From Anaerolineae bacterium (GTDB lineage: Bacteria; Chloroflexota; Anaerolineae; J102), in contig JALWDV010000782.1 in NCBI GenBank assembly GCA_027036755.1, forward strand, positions 1 to 6,715: a stretch of 6,715 nt of DNA, read 5' to 3'. The position numbers and the translations under genes were made by a program. Positions 1 to 6,112 of this stretch are shown one piece after another. The notes under the pieces were generated by a model. It ran no database searches, was not told the DNA's origin, and worked only from the letters and a program-made list of their open reading frames with translations. How positions within the stretch are numbered: position 1 is the first letter of the stretch; every line of letters starts with the position of its first letter.

Positions 1-1571
1 ATGGCGTCGGTGATGACGCCGGTCAGCGTCCCCTGCTGGCTCAGGGATTCGATGGCGCTGCGGGCGTTGACGACGCCCCAGCCGAAGCCGTTGTTGGGCA
101 CATCGTTGCCGCCATCGCCGCCGCAGCCCTGGGAACTGGTTTGGGGATCAGCCGTGCGCATGAGAATCTGCTCGGTCATCTCCACCCTCCCCCTGAGGCT
201 GGGCTCGGCCGAAAGCAGCAATGCAGTCGCCCCCGCCACGTGGGGCCCGGCCATGCTGGTGCCCGACATGGCGGCGTAGCCGCTGGGAGGATAGGCGGAG
301 CGCACATTGACGCCCGGCCCGCTGATGTCGGGCTTGCGGAAAGTCTCGGCGTTGTAGGTGACGGGCCCGCGGCTGCTGAAAGTGGCCAGGCCGTCGCTGC
401 TGTCGGTGGCTCCCACGGCAAAGGCCCGGGGATAGATGGCGGGTGGATCGTTGACGCTGCTGCAACTGGAGCCTGCGTTGCCCGCGGAGACCACCACCAC
501 GATGCCAGCGTCGATGGCCGCGTTCATGGCCGGTTCGATCTCCGGGCCGTTGCATCCTTCTGAGGGCAGACAGCCCCACGAGTTGTTGATGACGTCGGGC
601 GCTTTGGCAGGGTCTCCATCGGTTTGGGGGTCGCCGCCGATGGGCCAGGGAGCTGTGAACCATTCGAAGCATTCGATGTAGGTGGAAGGACGGCCCCATC
701 CCCGCTCCATATTACGGCAGCCGATCCATCTGGCTCCGGGCGCGATGCCGATGGCGTTATTGGCGCCTTCGGGCCAGTTGGGATCGCTGGGGTCCATGTC
801 GTTGCCCGCCATCGTGCCCATGGTGTGCGTGCCATGACCATGATCGTCGCAAGGAACGGGGGAATCCAACCCGCAAGGATTCGTCCCCGAGTTGTGAGGA
901 TCGATGGCGTGAATGCTGTCGTGCCAGTTGTAATCGTGGTCAGGATGGGTGGGATCAGCAGGATCGAAGCCGCGATACGCCCGTTGCAGCGCAGGATGAT
1001 CCCAATGATAGCCGGTGTCCTGCCCGGCCACCACCACGCCAGCGCCGGTGATCCCCTGATCCCAAGCCCAGGGTGCGTTCACGCGATTCACGCCCCATTC
1101 GGCAGCTTCAACGCGCTGAGGACCGAATGGCTCGGCTGGGAAGGGCTGAATGATGCGATAGGGCTTGTCCAGAGCCACGTTGAGCACATTGGGGATTTGC
1201 AGCAGCCGGTCGAGCTGCCGCGTGTTCACCCGCACCCACACCGCGTTGGCGATCCAGTAGGAGCGGAAATCCAGACCCATGCGCCGCAGTTCGGCCTTGA
1301 TGGGGGCCTGGCCTTCTCGGGCCGCGGCCCGCAGCGTATCGTAGACCCATCGCCCGCGCTCGGTTTTATCCATGATGCGCCGGGCGGGAGCGAGATCGGG
1401 ACGGGGGCTGAGGAAGATGAGGACGTCGGCCGTCTTCCGGGCGTCCAGCTCGGACCACACATCCGCGTCCACCCGGGCGTCTGGCCCGGCCTGGCCGCGA
1501 GTGATGGCGGGCGTGAAGGCCAGCGCCAGCAACAGGAAAAGCAACAGGGAAAGGGAAATGCGTTTGGACAT
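1..1571 (-). CDS. Secreted S8 family serine peptidase (subtilase, bacillopeptidase F-like), C-terminus beyond window
   Basis: An exported subtilisin-type endopeptidase, open from ATG at 1571 through the left edge: 523 residues seen, no stop. Residues 1-28 form a signal peptide (basic MSKR, a Leu-rich core, then an AITRGQA cleavage region). Residues about 45-140 look like an I9-type propeptide that would act as chaperone and inhibitor. The catalytic domain starts near 165. Asp185 lies in GQDTGY, His246 in DDHGHGTHTMG, the oxyanion Asn365 in VSAGNAGSS and Ser439 in GTSMAGPHVAG; all share one frame. Several Cys residues (two in CGLDSPVPC, two in GCLPSEGC) suit an extracytoplasmic protein. The last visible residues, GTLTGVITDA, resemble the start of a carboxypeptidase-regulatory-like beta domain, but that is a guess from ten residues. 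A GGAG ribosome site (1578-1581) lies 6 nt before the ATG. The JAB gene ends 51 nt upstream on the same strand, so the two are probably co-transcribed. The natural substrate is unknown. Confidence 0.93.
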   Translation of the reverse strand, partial: MSKRISLSLLLFLLLALAFTPAITRGQAGPDARVDADVWSELDARKTADVLIFLSPRPDLAPARRIMDKTERGRWVYDTLRAAAREGQAPIKAELRRMGLDFRSYWIANAVWVRVNTRQLDRLLQIPNVLNVALDKPYRIIQPFPAEPFGPQRVEAAEWGVNRVNAPWAWDQGITGAGVVVAGQDTGYHWDHPALQRAYRGFDPADPTHPDHDYNWHDSIHAIDPHNSGTNPCGLDSPVPCDDHGHGTHTMGTMAGNDMDPSDPNWPEGANNAIGIAPGARWIGCRNMERGWGRPSTYIECFEWFTAPWPIGGDPQTDGDPAKAPDVINNSWGCLPSEGCNGPEIEPAMNAAIDAGIVVVVSAGNAGSSCSSVNDPPAIYPRAFAVGATDSSDGLATFSSRGPVTYNAETFRKPDISGPGVNVRSAYPPSGYAAMSGTSMAGPHVAGATALLLSAEPSLRGRVEMTEQILMRTADPQTSSQGCGGDGGNDVPNNGFGWGVVNARSAIESLSQQGTLTGVITDA

Positions 1572-1622
1572 GGGGTTCTCCAGAGCGATTCGCAGACGTC
1601 AAATTCCGCGGCCAGCATCTGA

Positions 1623-2234
1623 CTATATTTGAATGCTGATGGACGCTGGCTGCACGCTGATGAGACGCACGGGCGGCGGGCGGTGCGGCGCAGGTTTCTC
1701 GAAAATCAAATAAAATGCAATCGGGTCGGACGCGCCTGGCCGCAAATTATCCGCCAAAGGCGCATCGCCCGAAAACAAATGCGCCCACAGCCCCGGACGC
1801 ACTTGCTGGAAAGAAACATCCTGCTGCAACCTGCGGGCCGCGTCATCCCGAAAGACCGCCTCGGGCCGCAGAAAGTAGCCCTTCAATTGCGGCGCGTCGA
1901 GGTTTTGCAACGAGATGATGAGATAGACGCTGTCGGGATAAAAGGCCCGGCCCGCATCCACGGCCGAGGGTCGGGCGGGACTGGTCGGGTGGCTGTGATA
2001 GATGGCGATGAGCTCATCCCCCTCATCCTCCCAGGCCAACGCCCGCAGCAGGCTCGCCGCATCCACCTCGTAATCCATTTGAGGATTGCGCGCAACGTTA
2101 CGTGCAGGCAAAAAGTCCGTGACGCGCCCCGCCCGGCCGCGCAGCAAGCCGCAAGCCTCGCGCGGATACTCGGCCCGGGCGTGGGCGAGCATGGCCCGAT
2201 AAATGAACTGAGGCAGAATCAAATGCGGAGTCAT
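1623..2234 (-). CDS. JAB/MPN domain (M67 family) zinc metallopeptidase
   Basis: A JAMM-type metallopeptidase of 203 residues. The motif is complete: Glu26 in PREACGLL, then His80-Ser-His82-Pro, Ser90 and Asp93, with the family spacing H-x-H-x7-S-x2-D. In the family, the two His and the Asp bind zinc and the Glu activates water. Bacterial stand-alone members cleave peptide or isopeptide bonds at the C-terminus of ubiquitin-like sulfur carriers such as CysO, but no ThiS/MoaD-like or MoeB-like gene is visible nearby, so the substrate is unknown. The JAB fold fills residues about 1-125. The tail (126-203) is longer than in typical stand-alone members, and its last residues, RLISVQPASISIQI, are encoded by repeat-like DNA. 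The stop is TAG. I chose the ATG at 2234 because the fold starts immediately after it and the promoter fits it. There is no signal peptide, so the protein should be cytoplasmic. Confidence 0.9.
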   Translation of the reverse strand: MTPHLILPQFIYRAMLAHARAEYPREACGLLRGRAGRVTDFLPARNVARNPQMDYEVDAASLLRALAWEDEGDELIAIYHSHPTSPARPSAVDAGRAFYPDSVYLIISLQNLDAPQLKGYFLRPEAVFRDDAARRLQQDVSFQQVRPGLWAHLFSGDAPLADNLRPGASDPIAFYLIFEKPAPHRPPPVRLISVQPASISIQI

Positions 2235-2269
2235 GTTCCGATTATCTCCGGCCCCGGCAAGATTGTCAA
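2234..2269 (-). promoter_or_regulatory. Sigma70-type promoter of the JAB gene, predicted leaderless start
   Basis: On the minus strand a perfect -35 TTGACA (2264-2269) is followed by a 17-nt spacer (2247-2263) and the -10 GATAAT (2241-2246, five of six consensus bases). Only 6 nt separate the -10 from the ATG at 2234, so the expected transcription start is the A of the start codon. A GGAG in the spacer (2248-2251) would not be transcribed, so it cannot be the ribosome site. Motifs and spacing are seen directly; activity is inferred. Confidence 0.7.
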
Positions 2270-2291
2270 CACCCCCTTTGCCGAACCCGGC

Positions 2292-2325
2292 AATTTCAAA
2301 TGGGTGCGTCCCATTTCGGTTGGAA
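2292..2325 (+). repeat. 34-bp dispersed repeat, copy 1
   Basis: The unit starts AATTTCAAATGGGTGCGTC and ends CGGTTGGAA. It matches the reverse complement of 6529-6562 at 32 of 34 positions, and is also related to 6173-6206. This copy contains a perfect 7-bp palindrome, AAATGGG/CCCATTT, around TGCGT. It is directly followed by a hairpin cluster, as the other copies are by palindromic repeats, which suggests it is the boundary sequence of a repeat element. Confidence 0.85.
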
Positions 2326-2329
2326 GGCT

Positions 2330-2465
2330 GGGCGACGCAGGTCGCCCTTCAGCCCGCAGGGCTCAATGGAGCGACTTCAGTCGACGCTTTGGGCAGGTGG
2401 CGGGCACTGGCCGAATGAATTCAGTCTCTTGGGGACTTCGTCCCGAAGGCGGGCCTGCGCCCGCC
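2330..2465. repeat. Cluster of short perfect hairpins (palindromic intergenic repeat)
   Basis: At least four compact stem-loops follow one another: GGGCGAC/GTCGCCC with loop GCAG (2330-2347), AGCCC/GGGCT with loop GCA (2351-2363), GGGAC/GTCCC with loop TTC (2432-2444), and GGCGGGC/GCCCGCC with loop CTGC (2448-2465). An imperfect GCGACT/AGTCGaCGC hairpin lies between them (2371-2387). Arms and loops are direct observations. No poly-T follows, so these are not classic terminators; a REP-like or decayed mobile-repeat origin is inferred. Confidence 0.65.
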
Positions 2466-2672
2466 AACTTGGTTCTCAACTCATGCAGCCAACATCCGGT
2501 ATCCCACAGCCAACGAATGGCCGCCGCAGCGCCACGCCCGCAATCAGGCGAGGTCGTCACGCCCCTGGCGAGGCTTCTTGCTTGCCGGTTCAAACCGTGC
2601 TAAACTTAGTGCAAATACCCGCAGGAGACAGCGTCGTCGCCACCTCCGGCGGGTTTTCTATGGCCTGAATTC

Positions 2673-2847
2673 TGATAGCTATCGTAACTACTAAGGTCTC
2701 ATCACCACTTTTTGCCACGAAGACACGAAGAAGATGAAGGCGCGAAGTATTTTTCTTTATTTTCCCTTCGTGCCTTCGAAAAGAACTTCGAGCCTTCGTG
2801 GCTTTTCGAGGCTTAAAGTCGAGTACGTTAGCAGTTACTAGCTATCA
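2673..2847. mobile_element. MITE-like element with 23-25 bp terminal inverted repeats, upstream of phosphofructokinase
   Basis: The left end (2673-2697) and the reverse complement of the right end (2825-2847) both begin TGATAGCTA. After a 2-nt gap they continue GTAACTRCTAASGT, matching at 21 of 23 positions. Inside is a second inverted pair: GCCACGAAG (2714-2722) with CTTCGTGGC (2794-2802), surrounded by degenerate CACGAAG repeats (2717-2747 and 2766-2798). TTC sits directly outside both ends and could be a 3-bp target duplication, though that is short enough for chance. There is no coding capacity, so if mobile it would be non-autonomous. It ends 51 nt before the phosphofructokinase start. 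Confidence 0.65.
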
Positions 2848-2898
2848 TTCCTGGCCTCATTGCAAATCATCATCAAAACAATAAAAGCGAGGCATCAA

Positions 2899-4071
2899 AT
2901 GAGTGCAAAACAAAAAACACTGGCTGTTCTCACAGGCGGCGGCGATGTGCCCGGCCTGAATCCCACCATCAAAATGGTTGTGCGCCGCGCCGTGGATCAG
3001 GGTTGGCGCGTGTTGGGTTTCCGGCGCGGCTGGGCGGGCCCGCTGCGCTACAATCCCGATGATCCCAATAGCTGGAATCAGTGGGTGGTGGAGCTGAACA
3101 AGCAGATGGTGCGCAAGATCGACCGCACCGGCGGCACCTTCCTGCACACATCGCGCACCAAGCCCAGCAAGGTGCGCCCCGACCACCTGCCCGAATTCCT
3201 CAACCCCGAGGATTATCCCGTCAACGAGGACGGCTCGCTGGACGTCACCAAGAAGGTGCTGGAGACTCTGGAGAGCCTGGGCGTGGATGTGCTCATCCCC
3301 ATCGGCGGCGACGACACCCTCAGCTACGGCGCCCGCATCCATCGCGAGGGCTTCCCCGTGGTCTCCATTCCCAAAACCATGGATAACGACGTGTATGGCA
3401 CCGACTATTGCATCGGTTTCAGCACCGCGGTCACCCGTTCGGTCGAACTCATCACCAACCTGCGCACCGCGGTGGGCTCGCATGAGCGCATCGGCGTGGT
3501 CGAGCTGTTTGGCCGCAACTCGGGCGAGACCTCCCTCATCTCCGCTTTTTGCGCTGATGTGGATCGGGCCATCATCTCGGAGGCGCCGTTCGATATCGAG
3601 AAGCTGGCGCACCTGCTGATGGAAGACAAAAAACGCAATCCCAGCAACTACGCCATGATGACCATCTCCGAAGGCGCATACCCCATCGGCGGGCAGGTGA
3701 TGGAATCGGGCGAGGCCGACGCGTACGGACACAAGAAGCTGGGCGGCGTCGGCTATCAGGTGGCGCAACAGATCAAGGAGCTCACCGGACAAAACATCAT
3801 CTATCAGCAACTGGCCTATCTCATGCGCTCGGGCGCTCCCGATGCGCTGGATCGCATCGTGGCCGCCAACTTTGGTGCGCTGGCCGTCGATCTGGCCACG
3901 CGCGGCATCACCGGCCGCATGGTCTCGCTACGCGAGGGGCGTTACACCCACGTGGCCGCGGATTACAGCACCCGGGGGCTCAAGCGGGTGGATGTGCCTG
4001 AGTTCTACGACGTGGATGAATATCGTCCCAAGATCGCCCATGTGCAGGGCAAACCCATGTTCCTGTATTAA
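2899..4071 (+). CDS. pfp: 6-phosphofructokinase, probably pyrophosphate-dependent
   Basis: Phosphorylates fructose 6-phosphate to fructose 1,6-bisphosphate in the cytoplasm (glycolysis), here probably using pyrophosphate. The protein has 390 residues. LTGGGDVPGLN (11-21) is the N-terminal phosphate-donor loop. GGDDT (136-140) and PKTMDND (158-164) hold the donor-selecting positions: Asp139 and Lys159 replace the Gly104 and Gly124 of ATP-dependent E. coli PfkA, a pair established as typical of PPi-dependent enzymes. Asp162 is the expected catalytic base. ELFGRNSGET, ISEGAY and the YLMRSGAPDALDR segment match the sugar-phosphate site. I chose ATG 2899 because GAGG (2889-2892) sits 6 nt upstream and the conserved fold begins a few residues later. 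A TTG at 2860 would add 13 unconserved residues. The gene stands alone, diverging from the JAB gene and converging on prfA. A mixed-type ATP enzyme remains possible. Confidence 0.93.
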   Translation: MSAKQKTLAVLTGGGDVPGLNPTIKMVVRRAVDQGWRVLGFRRGWAGPLRYNPDDPNSWNQWVVELNKQMVRKIDRTGGTFLHTSRTKPSKVRPDHLPEFLNPEDYPVNEDGSLDVTKKVLETLESLGVDVLIPIGGDDTLSYGARIHREGFPVVSIPKTMDNDVYGTDYCIGFSTAVTRSVELITNLRTAVGSHERIGVVELFGRNSGETSLISAFCADVDRAIISEAPFDIEKLAHLLMEDKKRNPSNYAMMTISEGAYPIGGQVMESGEADAYGHKKLGGVGYQVAQQIKELTGQNIIYQQLAYLMRSGAPDALDRIVAANFGALAVDLATRGITGRMVSLREGRYTHVAADYSTRGLKRVDVPEFYDVDEYRPKIAHVQGKPMFLY

Positions 4072-4252
4072 GTGAACGTCTAGAAATAACTTCCCTTCTC
4101 GTTGCGCCACTGGCCGAGTAAACTCCGGGCTCTTTAGGCGCAAGCCCCCACCTTTTGTTCATCTCCCGCTCCGAGACGGGCGGGGGCTGAGGTAAGGAAA
4201 TTGGATCAGACTGCGCCCCCAAGGTCGCCCTGCGGCGCCCCCACAACGGGGT

Positions 4253-4280
4253 TCAAATAGGCGGCGAAGGCCGCCTTTGA
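4253..4280. terminator. Hairpin downstream of phosphofructokinase, possible bidirectional terminator
   Basis: TCAAA plus AGGCGGC (4253-4265, one bulged T) pairs with GCCGCCTTTGA (4270-4280) around a GAAG loop. It is flanked by AAA on one side and TTT on the other, so it could work in both directions. The T-run is short and the hairpin is 181 nt from the gene end, so the terminator role is inferred; it could equally be part of the adjacent repeat. Confidence 0.4.
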
Positions 4281-4283
4281 GTG

Positions 4284-4423
4284 GCGTTCGCCACGTCCGC
4301 TCGGCGACTTCATCGCCGGGCTACAAAACAGCGCCGGATAAATCCGGCTAAGCCCCGCAGGGGCGCTGTTTCTAGCCGTGGGAAATTCATTCCCCGGCGC
4401 AGGCGGCGGGTGCGAAGCGCCCC
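4284..4423 (+). repeat. 140-bp palindromic dispersed repeat, copy A (uninterrupted)
   Basis: It aligns over its full length with the reverse complement of 6461-6528 joined to 6231-6304. A 38-bp stretch is identical (4313-4350 against 6462-6499), and a 19-bp one, GGGGCGCTGTTTCTAGCCG, also matches. It is densely foldable: GGCGA/TCGCC (4303-4317), GCCGGAT/ATCCGGC (4333-4348), GCCCC/GGGGC (4352-4364), and an outer AAACAGCGCC/GGCGCTGTTT pair (4326-4335 with 4362-4371) that would form a junction structure. It has no coding capacity. It lies between the ends of two converging genes and may help separate their transcripts. Confidence 0.85.
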
Positions 4424-4434
4424 GGGCCTACTTT

Positions 4435-5508
4435 TTACGCCTCTCCCACCGCTTGCAGCCGCTCGGCCTGTTCGGCCAGGGCCAGCTCATCGATGAAATC
4501 ATCCAGCTCGCCATCCAGCACCGCAGGCAGGTTGTAGGAGCTTTTGCCGATGCGGTGATCGGTGACGCGGTTCTGGGGGAAGTTGTAGGTGCGGATTTTC
4601 TCGCTGCGGTCGCCGCCGCCCAATTGCGAACGGCGCTCCGCGCCCAACTCCGCCTGCTGACGCTTCACTTCCATATCGTAGAGCCGGGCCCGCAGGATAG
4701 ACATGGCCTTGATGCGATTCTGGAGCTGGCTCTTCTCGTCCTGGCAGCTCACCACCAGACCCGTGGGCAGATGCGTGATGCGCACCGCGCTGTCGGTGGT
4801 GTTCACGCTCTGGCCGCCCGGGCCGCTGGATCGGAAGATGTCGATGCGGATGTCGTTGGGATTCACCTCCACCTCCACATCGTCGGCCTCGGGCAGCACG
4901 GCCACGGTCGCAGTGGAGGTGTGGATGCGGCCCTGGGACTCGGTCTCGGGCACGCGCTGCACCCGATGCACGCCCGATTCGTACTTGAGACGGCTGTAAG
5001 CGCCCTCACCCTTGACCATGAAGATGATCTCCTTGTAGCCGCCAATGCCGCTGCGGTTGCTGGAGAGCACTTCCACCTTCCAGCGATGCCGCTCGGCATA
5101 GCGCGTGTACATGCGGAAGAGATCGGCGGCGAACAGGCCCGCCTCGTCGCCGCCCGCGGCAGCCCGAATCTCCACGATGACGTTCTTCTTGTCACGCGGA
5201 TCCTTGGGGATGAGCAGCCGTTTCAACGACTCCTCCAGCTCCGCAGATTGCCTTTTCAGGTCTTTCAGCTCGGCCTCGGCCAGCTCGCGCATCTCGGGAT
5301 CTTCCTCCAGCGCCATCATCTCTTCGGCTTCGGCCATCTCCTGCTGAACGCGCTTGTACTGGCGATAGGTCTCCACGATCTCCCGGATTTCTGCCTGCTC
5401 CTGCGCGATTTTGGCCGCGCGCTGATAGTCGGACGCCACCTCAGGGTCGGCCAGTTGCTTTTCCAGCGTCTCGTATCGGGCTTCTATCTGATCAAGTTTT
5501 TCGAGCAT
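4435..5508 (-). CDS. prfA: Peptide chain release factor 1 (RF1)
   Basis: A class I release factor that recognises UAA and UAG in the ribosomal A site and triggers peptidyl-tRNA hydrolysis. Its 357 residues are close to the 360 of E. coli RF1. An N-terminal alpha-helical, charged domain spans about 1-105. The codon-recognition loop HRVQRVPETESQGRIHTS carries Pro187-Glu188-Thr189, the RF1-type PxT tripeptide (RF2 has SPF). The catalytic GGQ is at 231-233 within RSSGPGGQSVNTTDSAVR. There is no in-frame stop or +1 frameshift site, which also argues against prfB. The start is ATG 5508 with AGGA 4 nt upstream (5513-5516). It lies 43 nt after the phosphoribosyltransferase gene on the same strand, so the two are probably co-transcribed. 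prmC, the GGQ methyltransferase often next to prfA, is absent: repeat DNA follows instead. Confidence 0.97.
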   Translation of the reverse strand: MLEKLDQIEARYETLEKQLADPEVASDYQRAAKIAQEQAEIREIVETYRQYKRVQQEMAEAEEMMALEEDPEMRELAEAELKDLKRQSAELEESLKRLLIPKDPRDKKNVIVEIRAAAGGDEAGLFAADLFRMYTRYAERHRWKVEVLSSNRSGIGGYKEIIFMVKGEGAYSRLKYESGVHRVQRVPETESQGRIHTSTATVAVLPEADDVEVEVNPNDIRIDIFRSSGPGGQSVNTTDSAVRITHLPTGLVVSCQDEKSQLQNRIKAMSILRARLYDMEVKRQQAELGAERRSQLGGGDRSEKIRTYNFPQNRVTDHRIGKSSYNLPAVLDGELDDFIDELALAEQAERLQAVGEA

Positions 5509-5551
5509 GTTGTCCTGTTGGCGGAGAGAAGCAGAATCGGCTCGCTCGGAG

Positions 5552-6112
5552 TCACTCGACGATCCACAAAGGCAAATTGCCCAGGGCGATGACGTTCTCC
5601 CAGTCGGGATTGTCGCCTTCGGTCATAATGGCGGCGGAAGCGACGATCTCGCCGCCCGCCTTTTCGATGAGGGCCCGCGCGCCCTTTAGCGTGCTGCCCG
5701 TGGAGATGACGTCATCGACGAAGACGACTTTGCGCCCCTGCACGCGTTCGATGTCCCGCCCATCCATCCACAGGGTCTGCGGCTTGCCCGTGGTGATGCT
5801 GACCACTTCTGCGCTGATGGCGCCGGTCATGTAGGGCTTGCGGCTCTTGCGCAGCACCAGGTAGGGCAGCCCGCTCTTGACCGACATGGCGTAGATGAGG
5901 GGGATGCTCTTGGCCTCGGCCGTGACCAGCATCTCGACCGATTCGGGCAGGCGGGCGACCAGTGCATGGGCCACCGCTTCGGTGAGCGGCATATCGCCCA
6001 GAATGTTGAGGATGGCGATGACCACGCCCGGGGCGATCTCCACGCGGGGCAGGTCTCGGGTGACTCCGGCGAGTTCGACAGTGTAAGGGGTGAGAAGTTC
6101 AGGTGGGACCAT
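5552..6112 (-). CDS. Adenine phosphoribosyltransferase-like purine PRTase
   Basis: A type I phosphoribosyltransferase of 186 residues, probably cytoplasmic, expected to join a purine base to PRPP in purine salvage. The PRPP-binding signature is VVFVDDVISTGST (129-141). TAEAKSIPLIYAM (64-76) and the LNILGDMPLTEAVAHAL segment (35-51) match the Apt/COG0503 pattern. A basic RKSRKPYM loop (88-95) is followed by SITTGKPQTLWMD, which probably forms the flexible catalytic loop region. Length fits the family (about 170-190). Base specificity cannot be read safely: adenine is favoured, but xanthine or a regulatory PRTase is possible. The start is ATG 6112. No Shine-Dalgarno is visible in the 28 nt upstream (T/C-rich with three CTCATT repeats), which leaves leaderless or unassisted initiation, or a misplaced start. 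prfA follows after 43 nt. Confidence 0.86.
   Translation of the reverse strand: MVPPELLTPYTVELAGVTRDLPRVEIAPGVVIAILNILGDMPLTEAVAHALVARLPESVEMLVTAEAKSIPLIYAMSVKSGLPYLVLRKSRKPYMTGAISAEVVSITTGKPQTLWMDGRDIERVQGRKVVFVDDVISTGSTLKGARALIEKAGGEIVASAAIMTEGDNPDWENVIALGNLPLWIVE

Larger units (their letters stand above)
2235..2898. other. Divergent intergenic region (664 bp) between the JAB and phosphofructokinase genes
   Basis: No gene is supported here. From left to right it holds the JAB promoter (to 2269), a 34-bp dispersed repeat (2292-2325), a run of short hairpins (2330-2465), about 200 bp in which I recognise nothing except a small CGGTT/AACCG palindrome (2586-2597), a MITE-like element (2673-2847), and the phosphofructokinase leader with its ribosome site GAGG at 2889-2892. 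No strong plus-strand promoter is evident. A TATCAT hexamer at 2843-2848, inside the right end of the MITE-like element, is the best -10 candidate, but it has only a poor -35 partner. Confidence 0.75.
4072..4434. other. Convergent intergenic region (363 bp) between phosphofructokinase and prfA, hairpin-rich
   Basis: No gene is supported. Both flanking genes point into this region. It contains an AGCCCCC/GGGGGCT inverted pair (4143-4149 with 4182-4188, enclosing CCCG/CGGG), a strong hairpin at 4253-4280, and then 140-bp repeat copy A (4284-4423), which ends 11 nt from the prfA stop. No stem followed by a long T-run is seen on either strand, so any termination here would rely on these palindromes. 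Confidence 0.7.

Noticed and set aside
624..1622. 332-residue open frame on the plus strand opposite the subtilase
   Set aside because: The minus-strand frame carries all four subtilase active-site motifs in one uninterrupted frame; the plus frame has no recognisable domain.
2586..2597. GGTTCAAACC resembling a tRNA T-arm
   Set aside because: No matching acceptor strand about 65 nt upstream, no anticodon arm and no CCA; it is only a 5-bp palindrome.
1629..2603. 324-residue plus-strand open frame running across the JAB gene and the following repeats
   Set aside because: Antisense to the JAMM-motif protein and then through palindromic repeats; no start signal or domain.
2620..2660. Possible rho-independent terminator ending in GGTTTTC
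   Set aside because: The stem is only about 4 bp (CGCC/GGCG), and no gene on the plus strand ends just upstream.
2860..2898. Upstream TTG start extending the phosphofructokinase by 13 residues
   Set aside because: GAGG lies 6 nt before ATG 2899, and the conserved fold begins a few residues after that ATG. The extension is Ile/Lys-rich and unlike the family N-terminus.
2857..3810. 317-residue open frame on the minus strand opposite phosphofructokinase
   Set aside because: It lies entirely antisense to a gene with full family motifs. Its composition (runs of GAV, H and D) is typical of a GC-rich shadow frame, and no conserved motif is seen.
4378..5592. 404-residue open frame on the plus strand opposite prfA
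   Set aside because: Antisense to a certain prfA. It is rich in L, H, A and G from reversed acidic and charged codons, with no ribosome site or family motif.
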